This document shows, in pieces, positions 1 through 10,030 of a stretch of DNA of 64,000 nucleotides. Source of the stretch: Acanthosoma haemorrhoidale (Eukaryota; Arthropoda; Insecta; Hemiptera; Acanthosomatidae); NCBI GenBank assembly GCA_930367205.1, contig OV884009.1, positions 84,217,189 to 84,281,188 of the forward strand, in the 5' to 3' direction. The notes beneath the pieces were generated by a model. That model worked only from the letters and a program-made list of their open reading frames with translations, did no database searches and was not told the origin of the DNA. Position numbers and translations under genes: made by a program. Each line of letters starts with the position of its first letter. Position 1 is the stretch's first letter.

Positions 1-254
1 AGCCGATGGGTCGGGGCAGACAACGGTTGAATGTGAGTGACTAGGGGTGAGTAGTTCCGAAGAACTTATTTGTGGACCAGAGTGAGGTAAACGACGTTAG
101 AGGACCTTATGGTAAGTGAACCTCTGCAGAAGAATGCCTGCGTAGCCGCCAGAAGCATAAAATGTTCTCGGGAGTGTCTAGACTTTAGGAATAAATCCCT
201 GGAGTAGGAAAAGACGGCCATACTACGGAAGGGAAGAGTAAATGGTAAAAGTGG
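1..254. other. Unrecognised sequence at window start
   Basis: Somewhat GC-richer than its surroundings. A short open frame begins at the ATG at 109, and a strong splice-donor-like GGTAAGTG lies at 111-118, but no paired exon or recognisable protein is visible. A near-duplicate of the first bases of the downstream direct repeat (gggaagag.aaatggt) occurs at about 230-245, just before the repeat itself. Nothing here is assignable to a gene. Confidence 0.3.
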
Positions 255-367
255 GAAGAGCAAATGGTGAATCTGAAGCAATTGCGGTTATTCATTATAT
301 TATATTTTCATCCAACCATAATTCACACCATTATTTTTGTATTTATATATTTATTTAACTGTTCATC
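255..367. repeat. 113-bp direct repeat, copy 1
   Basis: This segment is repeated at 1195-1307 with only two visible base differences (both transitions) over 113 bp. The two copies lie 940 bp apart in the same orientation. Between them is retroelement-like debris. They could be a recent segmental duplication, or terminal repeats of a small unrecognised element; the termini do not show a convincing TG...CA structure. Confidence 0.85.
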
Positions 368-437
368 TTCCTTTGCCTTAATTGTTCCTGACTAAGGGAC
401 ATAATGCTAGAGAGTATGTTTGGTATGCAATCGATGA

Positions 438-930
438 CAAAACATCCGGCACTCTGATGCCAATGAAGAAAAAGCATGGGCCAGAAGGTTCTTTATTGAC
501 GAGTTCGCCTCCGGTTACCTCTGGAGTCAAGCTCCGGTGAAATTGTAACGGTACGGGCAGATTTGGGGAACTAGTTATACTTCATTTTGAAGAACCGTGC
601 AGAACGATTGGCTTGATATCCACAATATTTTTAGCAGTCTATCAGGGGGGTTGGAAAGTTTGCACTAAACACCTCTTTAGGACAGGTACTCTGCGCAATC
701 ATACCCACTGAGTACCCTAGAACGGTGTTGACCACGCAAGGAGTTGTTCGGAGAGGTCTATTTCTTTCATCCTGCCCCATTCCTCAATTCCTTCGGGGAC
801 CATCCGTAGGAATTACGCTCACGCGCCGGCCCACAGTTCTTGTCGAGATTTCCTCATCGACCCGATTTGTTTAACAGCCTGACGGAACTGCATTTGGGAT
901 CAGCAGTCAATTTTAGGGAAAGCTCAAATT
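438..930 (+). pseudogene. Possible decayed non-LTR ORF1 (Gag-like) fragment
   Basis: Two coding-like stretches lie on the plus strand. The first (438-548) reads an open frame containing EEKAWARRFFIDEFASGYLW. The second (635-874) is an 80-codon frame with no ATG, containing YPRTVLTTQGVVRRG and, near its end, PTVLVEISSSTRF; after a frameshift it continues as PDLFNSLTEL to about 930. This pattern (a T.GVVR core, then TVLVEISSS-like hydrophobic strands) resembles the central Gag-like domain of Jockey-clade ORF1 proteins, which bind element RNA. The zinc-knuckle part of an ORF1 occurs at 1.7 kb in the same orientation, so the two may be one ORF1 broken by about 770 bp of AT-rich DNA. Family assignment is by resemblance only. 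Confidence 0.38.
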
Positions 931-987
931 CCTTATAACAAATTTCAAATAAATCAATAATGTTGAAAATATCACGTCTGCAAAGTA

Positions 988-1194
988 ATGGAAACATTTT
1001 ATGTGTATTCGAAAACTATTAATAGAATAATCGTTGGAAGGGAATCAAAGCATCCAGAAGTATCGACTCAGATGCTAAGCCAGAATGACAAGACAATGAT
1101 AAGCGACTGGATATTATTAAGAGTTATGAATCCTTTCCACAGAATTAAAAGTGCTTTTGCCAAAGCAATTTTGAGAGGACGTAATAAATTGTGA
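988..1194 (+). other. 68-codon open frame, unrecognised
   Basis: An ATG-initiated frame of 68 codons ends just before the second copy of the 113-bp direct repeat. It is rich in Lys, Arg, Ile and Met and has no motif that I recognise. In AT-rich DNA a frame of this size arises by chance, so it may not be a gene. Confidence 0.12.
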
Positions 1195-1307
1195 GAAGAG
1201 TAAATGGTGAATCTGAAGCAATTGCGGTTATTCATTATATTATATTTTCATCCAACCATAATTCACATCATTATTTTTGTATTTATATATTTATTTAACT
1301 GTTCATC
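1195..1307. repeat. 113-bp direct repeat, copy 2
   Basis: Second copy of the repeat at 255-367, starting gaagagtaaatgg and ending gttcatc. After the repeat the sequences diverge completely: copy 1 continues into GC-richer debris and copy 2 into a (TA)-rich stretch. The near-identity indicates a recent event compared with the heavily mutated retroelement pieces around it. Confidence 0.85.
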
Positions 1308-1689
1308 ATATATATATGTGTATATAGCTTGTATGTTACTTTTTTTGTTTTGTATTAATTAAATGGGTTTTATTTTATGTCATATCTTGTTGTTTTTGTA
1401 ACATATATGTGGATGAACCTATGATTTTATTTATTTAATGCAGTTAAACAATCTTTTTTTTTATTCCGTAATTGCTAATGTTATTTTTTACCTTTTTTAT
1501 ATTATTATATTATTTTATTTTACATCGTAATTTTTTCATATTTTTTTATGATTTAATAGTTATTTTTATTTGCCAAATATTTGATTTTGTTATCTCCCCT
1601 CTAATGTTATTCATTGGAAACTTTGTCAAGGAATAAAAGTTAAAAAAAACAAAACATGAAGAAATCCCTACTATGTATTTATAACTAAA
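1308..1689. other. AT-rich spacer without recognisable features
   Basis: Very T-rich sequence with short poly-T runs and a small (TA)n at about 1309-1326. No reading frame, repeat arm or RNA gene is recognisable. It separates the possible ORF1 Gag-like debris from the ORF1 zinc-knuckle fragment. Confidence 0.5.
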
Positions 1690-1706
1690 GAATAACCAGT
1701 GTTAGT

Positions 1707-2198
1707 GTGATATTTTCTTTAAATTCTACACAAACACCCACACAGCCCACCAGGTGTAGGAGGTGTAGTGGGCAGCACTATAGCGATCTGCGCAAAAAGC
1801 CCCTAAAACCCTCTGCTGTATGCGTGCTCTGCCAGCAAGGCCATCCGGCCAACTACAAGGGCTGCGAAGCTAATGCAATTCTCAAGTCCAGGAGCGAGCA
1901 ACGTCGTCGGCCAGAAGAAGAAAAGCCAGTCAAAGGTATCTCAAGAAGCGCCCCCGCCAGAAATTTGAGGCCTTCAGTCTCTTTTGCTGATGCCATTCAG
2001 GATGGAAAGCAGTCACAGGCATTGCCCACTCCTCAACCACACATCTCGCATATCCCGCCACCTTCAAGCTCTTCAGATCTCACCACCCTTTTAACCTCAT
2101 TCCTTACAGAGTTCAGAACTCTAATTACCCCTCTCATTTACCCTTCTAATTGCCCCTCCCCTTCTTACAAATCTTGTCTTTTAGCTTATCCCCGTTAA
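1707..2198 (+). pseudogene. ORF1 C-terminal zinc-knuckle fragment (Jockey-like)
   Basis: Open frame of 163 codons. Near its N-terminus are cysteine/histidine clusters, CRRCSGQHYSD (about residues 17-27) and CVLCQQGHPANYKGC (about 39-53). The latter matches the C.xC..H-P-A-N-Y-x-G-C signature typical of the last zinc knuckle of Jockey-clade ORF1 proteins. The remainder is basic, then Pro/Ser/Thr-rich, as usual at these C-termini. The family protein binds element RNA in a ribonucleoprotein. The first ATG is fortuitous, because the N-terminal Gag-like domain is missing upstream. ORF2 endonuclease debris follows immediately, giving the expected ORF1-ORF2 order. Confidence 0.75.
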
Positions 2199-2211
2199 AC
2201 AAAATCCATAA

Positions 2212-2850
2212 GTGGATAATTCCGACTCCTTATCTATTCTCCTTTGGAATGCAAATCGTGTTCGCACCCACAAAAACGAACTGACAGCACTACTTCACGA
2301 CAAAAACATCGATGTAGCTCTTATTACTAAAACAAGACTTACAAGTAAACGACCATTTACCGACCGATGATTTCCTTCAATCCTTTTCCTTTTCCCCTTA
2401 CTCTAGCATCAGTGTACTGCCCTCCCAATAAATCTATTTCCGATTCCCAATTCATCTCCTTTCTAGACTTCATCGGGCATCGTTTCCTTGTGGGTGGGGA
2501 CTTTAACGCAAATCACTAACATTGGGGCTCAAGATCCTCAAATACACGAGGACGTGCTTTGCTGTATGCACTCGCACGGAAAAATTGCTCTACTATCTCT
2601 CCTGACACAGCCACCTATTACCACCCAACCGAAATCCAGATCTTCTTGACTTTTTCTTCTACAATAGTTTAGGAACACTAAACTATTCACTCAAGCGCCT
2701 GGATGACCTCTCCTCCAACCATAGCCCCTTATTATTAACCATTTCCCTAAATCCAATTCACAAACTGCCTCCACCTTCATTTATTAGGGGCCCAGTTGAT
2801 TGGGATCACTTCCGCCAGATTATTACAGACTCAAAGTACCTCTGAAAACA
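2212..2850 (+). pseudogene. ORF2 apurinic-type endonuclease domain, decayed
   Basis: Plus-strand translation in shifting frames gives LSILLWNANRVRTHKNEL, IDVALITKTRL, VYCPPNK, FLVGGDFNANH and LSSNHSPLLLTI, in that order. These are the ordered motifs of the exonuclease-endonuclease-phosphatase fold that nicks target DNA in Jockey-clade elements. The usual ITET catalytic Glu reads Lys here (ITKT), and the final SDH-like motif reads SNH, so the active site is broken as well as the frame. The GDFNAN motif is intact. Confidence 0.75.
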
Positions 2851-3527
2851 TCACAAGACCTAGATAATGCAGTGAATTCCTTCACTACTCTGACCCAGAG
2901 GTCGGCCTGGGAGGCTTAGTCACCCCACCGTCACCTGACAATTCACAATCAAAATCCTTTACCTCAGTATCTCAAAGACCTAATCCAAAACAAACGCCAC
3001 TCGAGAACAGTTCGGCAAATATCCTGTATCTAAGAAAGTCCTAAAATATCATCCTGTTTCACACCCACTCCGTCGTGGTGAGGGGTCCTGGGCGGCTTCG
3101 GATGGCGAGAGGGCGGAGGAATTCACTCTGCATCTTTCTCGCACTTTCCCTCCTCATCCTACTCCTCAAAACAATAATCATCGCCCAACTGTTGATGATT
3201 TCCTCACTTCACCTATTCCTCTCTCACTGCCACCAAAAGCCGTTAACCCCTCTGAGGTCAAATATATTCTTAAAAAATTACCTTATCAAAAATCTCCAGG
3301 ATATGATATCCTTACTCCTCGAATCCTCCAACAACTTCCTCCTAAAGCCATAATCTACCTAACCTACATTTATAAATGCATTATACAAACTTCGCACTTT
3401 CCTCTCCTCTGGAAACACTCCATTATAGTCCTATTCGCCAAGCCCGGTAAACCGCCCAATGACGCCTCGTCTTACTGTCCAATTAGCCTACTCCCTATCC
3501 TCTCAAAAATATTTAAAAAACTCCTAT
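2851..3527 (+). pseudogene. ORF2 reverse transcriptase N-terminal part, decayed
   Basis: After several stops, the frame from about 3233 reads NPSEVKYILKKLPYQKSPG, then ILTPRILQQLP and PLLWKHSIIVLFAKPGKP, then SSYCPISLLPILSKIFKKLL. This is the fingers region (RT motifs 1-2a) of a Jockey-type RT. The palm motifs with the catalytic aspartates are absent, because the sequence jumps at about 3527 to the C-terminal domain. A parallel, less broken copy of the same segment is at 62.6-63.0 kb. Confidence 0.75.
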
Positions 3528-3743
3528 TAATAAGGACATCCCATCTCTCAATAGAAAATAAACTACTTATTTACAAAGTTATACTTATGCCAATCTGGAC
3601 ATACGGAATAGATCTATGGGGGACAGCAAAAAAGTTGAACATCAAGCGCATCCAATCATTTCAATCAAAAGTCTTGAGAACAATAGTAAATGCCCCCTAT
3701 TACGTCACCAACAAAACCCTTTATAATGATCTTAATATACCCT
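3528..3743 (+). pseudogene. ORF2 C-terminal domain fragment after deletion
   Basis: Reads RTSHLSIENKLLIYKVIL, then PIWTYGIDLWGTAKK and SFQSKVLRTIVNAPYYV, the hallmark post-RT region of Jockey-clade ORF2. It is joined directly to RT finger sequence upstream. Downstream it breaks after NDLNIP, where distal 3' UTR sequence (gcgagggaggcaacaaccgtg) begins, so about 100 codons and the proximal UTR are missing relative to the 17.7-18.7 kb copy. Confidence 0.8.
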
Positions 3744-3915
3744 GCGAGGGAGGCAACAACCGTGTGGACTTGGGGGGCCCCTGGGCTGTTTGTAAATATT
3801 GTATGAATATGCGAGCTAAGGATGAATTGTAAATATGGTATTAATGAAAACACTTATCTCAATGATTTATTGCCTATTAAGTAAAGGCAGGTTGTAATTT
3901 TATCATAATAAAGTT

Positions 3916-5289
3916 GTTAACTAGTGTCTAAGTTCACAATTAGTTATAATTATAATTAGTTATAACGCTTGTGGAACTCATATTTGCGGGTGGTGGAGAA
4001 CGTGAATATTTAGGAATAATAGGAATATACTATAACTATGGTCCACCACACTTCTGAGGAAGCCTGAGGGAACATTTCCCACCAGACCAGAGAATTCCCT
4101 CCTCATCAACAAAAAATTGAGGGAAGGTAGAAAGAACAAAGTGAAAACTTCCCTACACTACCCTGTTTCCCTTCACCAACCTAGATGATAAACTCGTCCC
4201 TTTACAGTGATCTCCATGATACAGCCGTTGATTTTAAAACCACAAGATCCGCACATCCAAATCCTACAATAATCTCTTGCTTATACAGTGACATCCATAC
4301 AAATCTCCTTGACACCTAAAGCGGAGGTGGTCTTGCGATCTATTGTGAATTGATAAGTATGTTATGGGTTCCATCTCCACTAATGTCATAAGTGTCTGGT
4401 GGCTCTCCTGCTCTCTTTCTGGTTTCCATATAACGAAACTGCTGGACAGTGAGGTGGAATAGGTGCTCCTAGGGTTTTGTATGTACATATTGTAAACATG
4501 TTATTATACATTTTGAGTTAGTGGAGTTATGTATAATGTAACGATGGGCACGTAAATCACTTTTAATGCTAAATAAGAACTCATTTTACAAATAAAGAAC
4601 TCGTAAATGTATATGTATACACCAATATGTTTATGGGTTTTATGGTTTACACATGCATGACACGATGTACTACTCCACGTTCTACCAACATATAGTTTGC
4701 GACATGCTTTTTTTTATTTAACAATATATGATCTTTTAATTCTGCAAAAAATGTAAATAATAATATTTGTAATTAATCATTAAGTTATAAAACCAATACA
4801 TGTTAGCTAATTAAAAAACCATAGAAATATAAACCAAATGTAAATGGTAACGTCTAAATTTTTGAAAAATGATAAATAAGAGAATGATATAAAGCTTCAA
4901 ATGACACCCTCCATTAATTATTTTAAGTGCATTAAATTAAGTAGAATCTCGGTGCTGTTGAAAGGAAGAAAGGACGCTCGGTTACTTTTTATTTTCGTTT
5001 TTTATGACCAGTTAATTACCACTCTTTTTAGGGTGTCTCCTTCTGTCTGCTGGCTGCCCTGTTTTTTCCCCTTGGTTTTTTTAGGGGGGGAGGGGAGAGG
5101 GAGGCAGTTGGTACTCCTGTTAATGTTTTCTCATTAGCAGTGGATTCGTAGGACGGTTGTCTCGTTTTACCTTAAATGGACTTAAAGTGCTACACAGCCA
5201 CTATGTATTTTTATAAATTAATTATTTTACATTAAAAGTTAAAGCTAATGACTTTTGCAAGCCCACAGTTTGAATTACTGTTATGCAAA
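3916..5289. other. AT-rich sequence without recognised genes
   Basis: Contains a moderately GC-rich patch at about 4012-4490 with CT-rich runs but no recognisable protein, and a purine-rich G run near 5083-5102. The open frames of 74-78 codons here lack any motif. I see no RNA gene or repeat arm. Confidence 0.4.
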
Positions 5290-5295
5290 GAAAAA

Positions 5296-5545
5296 TAATG
5301 GTGACGGGGCTGGTGTTCCACCCCAATCTCTGGTCGAGCGTTCAGTCTACTAAGCTATTTCTATCGAGCACAAGCCTTGCCAATATCGAATCTCCTTAGA
5401 CACGCTCTGGAAAGTCTCTGAAGAAGACTAGCTCGATAGCATAGGCGATTTGATGTAGGCTTAGCTTGTCTATTGGCTTGGTCTAAGTGGGTAGAGCACC
5501 CGAATTGACTTCAGGAGCTCCTGGACACCATGTTTTTTTCTTTGG
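5296..5545. repeat. tRNA-like inverted pair (SINE/foldback-like)
   Basis: The right half (about 5432-5545) contains gctcgatag, then an A-box-like tggtctaagtgggtagagc and a degraded B-box-like ggagctcctgg, ending ccatgtttttttctttg. The reverse complement of the left half (5296-5375) also begins gctcgatag and ends caccattatttttctttg. This gives an inverted pair of diverged tRNA-like arms around about 60 bp. It could be two SINE insertions head to head or a foldback element. Confidence 0.45.
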
Positions 5546-6107
5546 CTAGTAATACAATGCAGATTATTATTCAAATAAGCAAAAAAATACTTTCAATAGC
5601 ATCTTCTGCATTGATTGCAGCAACATCATGTCCACTACATGATGGTACTTTGAAGTGATGGAGTCTGATGTTTTGATTTCTGCTTCACACTTTGTAATAA
5701 GTGGTTATGAGATGAAAAAAAACATATAAGATGGAGGGACTAAAATGGAGAATAAATAATGTCCGAACTGCCAATTTTGACAAATCATGAACATTGCTTT
5801 TCATATGAAAAGTCACTCAAACATTTTAACTCATATAAAAATTAACATAAATACCCGGGATTTTTTTCTTTATGGGATGGGTCTTGACCGGACTGGCTAT
5901 GCCTCTGTATATCAAATAATTATCTACTTCAATAAAGAATAATAGAATTTAAGATTAAGAGGTAAGAAAATATTAAGTAGAACGACTAATAAAGTACTAC
6001 GTGTAAGTTGCATGTCAGGAAAATATGCCAAATATTTGTTCTATAAAGAAAGAATATGCATGAAATATTTTATCACTAAGATTTTTTAATCTTGATCTTC
6101 TGTGAAT
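5546..6107. other. AT-rich spacer, nothing recognised
   Basis: No frame with recognisable motifs and no clear repeat. Ends at the boundary of a Jockey-like 3' UTR fragment. Confidence 0.4.
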
Positions 6108-6425
6108 GATTGACGGTGGCAGTCCAGGCAATGGAAAGTTTCTTCAATCATGTCCTGAGAGTCTGTGGCTCTCACACTCGGTTAGCTTCGACTGGCCTGT
6201 ATCAGGTGATGCGGCTGATATTGAAGCGTGGGTTATCTCCTGAACCTCCGTTTCCTTTTACACACGAGAGTGAGGGGATAATCATGCTGAGCTGAGTAGT
6301 ATGCTAATGTATATTTGTACATATATTATTAATTTGTGACTGCTGAACTGTAAATGTAGGTTAAAAGAGATTATTGAACACAATTATTTATTTCCTAATT
6401 GAGCGGATTGTAATTTTATTTCTAG
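6108..6425 (+). mobile_element. Jockey-like 3' UTR fragment, diverged
   Basis: Matches the family 3' UTR in order: gtccaggcaatgg, tcaatcatgtcctgag, tctgtggctctc, gatgcggctga, then a tail with ggattgtaattttatt. It is more diverged than the other copies (many small indels), so it is an older insertion. No ORF2 sequence remains. Confidence 0.65.
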
Positions 6426-7296
6426 TTACTATCAAAAACTGTGATTTTTCCCTATCCACAAGATTTTCCTAGAACTTTCCCCTCAAGAAAATGGAGTGAT
6501 TAGTATAATTAGGCAAGTTTTCTATCAGAGGCCTACGAAAATAAAGCGTGTTAGTAAAATATGATTAATAGTCGACTCGCTGAATTCGGTTTCGAGTGCA
6601 GATAAAAAACAAACTACCTTTTTCTAGCTGGAGAAACAGTTCTTGTTTACTTATTAAATTTCCGCGTAGTCGATCAGTTCTTATTTGACTTTAGCTGATT
6701 GGAGTTCTAGCAACAAGTTTCTAACTTTTCCAAACTGTGGTCTCCAACGATGTTATCATTAACTGTTGGTTGTGCTTTTCTGCAAATATTGCACAACTTT
6801 GTGTTTAGTTATTCAATGGAACGTTTAGTTTTAAATAATCTTTTTGGCACATTTTACATAATTTGTTTTTTCGTATTATTCTTAAGCATCGTTATGTTTC
6901 TTAAAACTTATTAAATGGCTGTCACAAACCAACTCAATATCGTTTTTCATAAATACTAAATTGTATATGTTAAAGTACCGAACCTTACATTTTAAAACAT
7001 CAAAGTGGGGTCCCAGAAAATCTTGAAATTTAGCGGAACAGGTCTCACTTTTTTCGTACTTGTTGCTATTTAAATCAAAAACCAATCGTAATGTTTTTAG
7101 CTGTTACAGAACAAACAATTTTCATGAAATTTCATACGGATTGAATAATTTGTACTACTGCTGTCGTAGTCATTTTGAACCTAAATACATTTTTAAAGTA
7201 CTAGCATAATTTTTTATAGTGTTCCTTTTTTTTAATAGATTGCTTTTAGTTTTAGTTTAATCTGCCGTCTTACGGAACCACCATTTACTTATTATA
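6426..7296. other. AT-rich spacer, nothing recognised
   Basis: The only frame over 60 codons (about 6882-7085, minus) has no motif. The motif actgctgtcgtag near 7156 recurs near 41150, hinting at a low-copy dispersed repeat. Confidence 0.35.
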
Positions 7297-7680
7297 GTCC
7301 TTACATCTTGCTTACGGAATAGAAATTTGCGGGACAACCTTTAAACACCGAACATTCCAAACGCGAAGCCCTCAGGACTGCAGTCAACGCACCATTTTAG
7401 ATAGCAAACTCAACTCTTCACCGAGATCTCCATGTGCCAACTTTCCTTGAACTTTTACCTTCAAGAAAATCCACAACTCATCCAAATCCTTTTATCAACT
7501 CATTATCCAGTTACACTCATCATTACAATCCTTATAAATTGTCGTAAATCCTTAAAAATAGGATATTCCTTTTCAGAGAACTCCATGTGTACACTGTCCT
7601 TGTACCTTCCAGATTTACCAAAATCCACAAAAACCTATCCGCTCAATCCCCCTTGCCTCCCGGCGAAGGATTGCTGAGAA
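7297..7680 (+). pseudogene. ORF2 C-terminal fragment of a second Jockey-like lineage
   Basis: Frame 1 reads YGIEICGTTFKHRTFQTRS. A +1 shift then gives EALRTAVNAPF, STLHRDLHVPTFLELLPS, HPNPFINSLSS and YTHHYNPYKL. These align residue by residue with the YGIELWGTAKK...LRTIVNAPYY...TLHNDLNIPYILELIPS...HPNP region of the 17.7-18.7 kb copy, but nucleotide identity is low. It therefore represents a separate, older lineage rather than another copy of the dominant family. At least one frameshift and two stops. No recognisable 3' UTR follows. Confidence 0.65.
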
Positions 7681-9121
7681 GATTACCTTAGGAGTGGGAG
7701 GGCTCCTGAACAGAATAATTATCTATATGCTATATGAATTTCGGTATGAATGGGAATTGTACATAGGTTCGAATAAATTCTAAATGTACACATTTGTCCA
7801 CAAAGGATCAAGAAAAGTCCAAACAAATAAGATAAGGTAAAACGTTATTTACACTTTCCCTTAGGAATTCATACAAGACTTCTTGTTTATTTACATGATT
7901 CGATATTCCTTTTTGTATATATAAGCTATGGTATAGCTATATTATAATAATATATTTATACGATTTGCTATTTGTAGGAAGAATAAATAAAAACATACTC
8001 AATCACAAGTCAAAACCAAAATAATATGTTGCTAATTAAAGATCTCTAATTTGAAACATTTCCCCGAAATATGCAAAACTGTTTTTTTAGATACCAAGGG
8101 AGTAATTAATTGATGTCCATAATCTTTATGGAGATGGCTGGTTTATGGTCTAATGGACTGAAAAAGACTATGACATGTAAGAAGACTATGATACAAGAAA
8201 TTTGACTCGTAAATGTAGAGATATTTTAGTTGGTAAAAATATTTTTCAAAACAGTGAAACTACTGCACGATGGAGCTATCAGTTTAAACGCTGCAGAGAA
8301 TATTCATAGTCCATCAGCAGTGAAACCATGACTACGTTTGAATTTGGTATCTGGTAAATGAAACTTAGCCCGGCTACAAGAGAATTAGTTAACTTAATGT
8401 AGAACAGGGAAAGGGGTTATAAATAAATGAACTAAGGCAGGGCCCAATTTGACCCCGGCTGGCAGTTAAGGGTTAAGCCTTTAAGTGGTACTGGAACACG
8501 GGAGGTTTATGATGCAGGCACCACCAGCTCTCTCAAACTGTGGTGGATGTGCGGAAGAGGTCATGTCCACGCTATACCAGTTTTATAACTGTGCTAAAGC
8601 GTAAAATCATTAAATACGAAATTACAATAAACGCTTCTGATTATATACAAAACGAAAAATAAAAATAGCATTTTTTGAATAGAGTAGTAGTTGAATAAAC
8701 CATTTAAAGTGCTTTGTCTGCAGCCAGCTTTTTTTATTATTTCAAACTCCAAACGGTTCGGGTCAATTAGCCAATTAAATTTAAAAAAGTTGATGACAAA
8801 ATGTATTCATTTTTTTCACCTATGCCAGCAATATACTCAGAGAGTTGCCAACAGATTATTTTTTTAGAGGTTCAGTTTTTTGTATTGGTGTGTCAGCGTA
8901 TTTTGAATTTTACAGAAGTTTGGGTTGAATTCTGTAGTTTCTTTGTTTTTGAAGATATTTAGTTCAAACTAACCCATGTTAAAGAACATAAAATGTATAA
9001 TCTGTTCTTCTATAGCCTCTACTTAATTGTAAATAAACAAAAAAAATAGGTAAATTTTAAAGTTTTCAAAATAAAAACCTTCTTCTTTATAATTAAAAAT
9101 GGCAAGACTTACCTTACTAAG
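7681..9121. other. AT-rich spacer with one GC-richer patch
   Basis: Mostly A/T runs. A GC-richer patch at about 8400-8580 (gggcccaatttgacccc, gaacacgggaggtttatg) looks like debris of another repeat but has no recognised motif. No gene is supported. Confidence 0.35.
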
Positions 9122-10030
9122 ACTGACATGGAACCCACACACGAGGCTAAAAAGACAAGAACTAAACAGACGCTTTGGACAACTGTACAGACTACTTCGA
9201 AGGACATCCCATCTCTCAATATAAAATAAACTACTTATTTACAAAGTTATACTTAGGCCAATCTGGACATACGGAATAGTGCTATAGGGGACAGCAAAAA
9301 AGTCAAACATCAAGCGCATCCAATCCTTTCAATCAAAAGTCCTGAGAACAATAGTAAATGCCCCTTCTTATTACGTCAGCAACAGAACCCTTCATAATGA
9401 TTTAATATACCCTACATTCTTAAAATCATCCCTTCCAAATTAATGAAATTCCATAGTAACCTATCCAACCACCCTAATCCCGTAGCACAGTCATTGCACT
9501 GCTCCACCCATCCCTATAATCCTCCTCGGAGAGTGAAACGGCAGTGGCCTCGTGACCTGCTATAAATTCGTTACAGTGGGAGTCCTGGAAATGGCCAGTT
9601 TCTCCAATCATGTCCTGAGCGTATGTGGTTATCTCGCTCTTCGTCGGCCTCCATTGGCTCGTATGACGTGGCTGGCGGAGGAGCGTGGGGGACTTTCCAA
9701 GAATCCACTTCCTCTCTCGCAAGCGAGGGAGGTGAAAGCCATGTGGATTTTGGAGGTCTCTGGGGTGTTTGTAAATACTGTTTACTATAAATAGAGCGAG
9801 TGAATGAAAATTGTAAATATGGTATGAATGAGAACATTTATCAAAATTACTTATTGCCTAATAAGGCAGATTGTAATTTTAGCACAATAAAGAAGTTTCA
9901 ATTTAACATTCACGGGTTGTGCAGCTTAAGGAAGGCGCAGGATATCATTCATTTAATAGGAGATTGCCCATGGTTTGGCATTAATTAATTAAATGGGGTG
10001 GTCATTTTAGCACAATAAAGAAGTTTCAAT
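9122..10030 (+). mobile_element. Jockey-like copy, 5'-truncated, with extended 3' tail
   Basis: Begins within ORF2 (ctgacatggaacccacac, matching TWNPHTRLKR) and runs through the C-terminal domain (about 9122-9545, with stops in WTYGIVL and the NDLNIP region). The 3' UTR follows, ending cacaataaagaagtttcaat at 9902. An extra 101 bp follows, then an exact second copy of the 27-bp terminal sequence at 10004-10030. The extension (9903-9980) also occurs next to the minus-strand copy at 14.55-14.63 kb, so it belongs to a tail variant or was carried along by read-through. Confidence 0.8.

Larger units (their letters stand above)
1690..3915 (+). mobile_element. Jockey-like non-LTR retrotransposon copy with internal deletions
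   Basis: One degraded copy of the dominant non-LTR family, running in order: ORF1 zinc knuckles (1707-2198), ORF2 endonuclease (about 2212-2850), RT fingers (to 3527), ORF2 C-terminus (3528-3743) and 3' UTR with AATAAAG-type end (3744-3915). Two deletion junctions are visible: at about 3527/3528 (most of the RT is missing) and at about 3743/3744 (ORF2 tail joined straight to distal 3' UTR). A weak imperfect target-site duplication (taac.agtgt) is near 1693 and 3918. Many stops and frameshifts; not mobile by itself. Confidence 0.8.

Noticed and set aside
66..281. 71-codon minus-strand frame at the window start
   Set aside because: No motif, and it runs into the repeated gggaagag..aaatgg region; likely chance.
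9474..9837. Overlapping 80-88-codon frames on both strands in the 9.5-9.8 kb segment
   Set aside because: They fall in the Jockey-like ORF2 end and 3' UTR; similar shadow frames occur in the other UTR copies (13.1, 56.7 kb).
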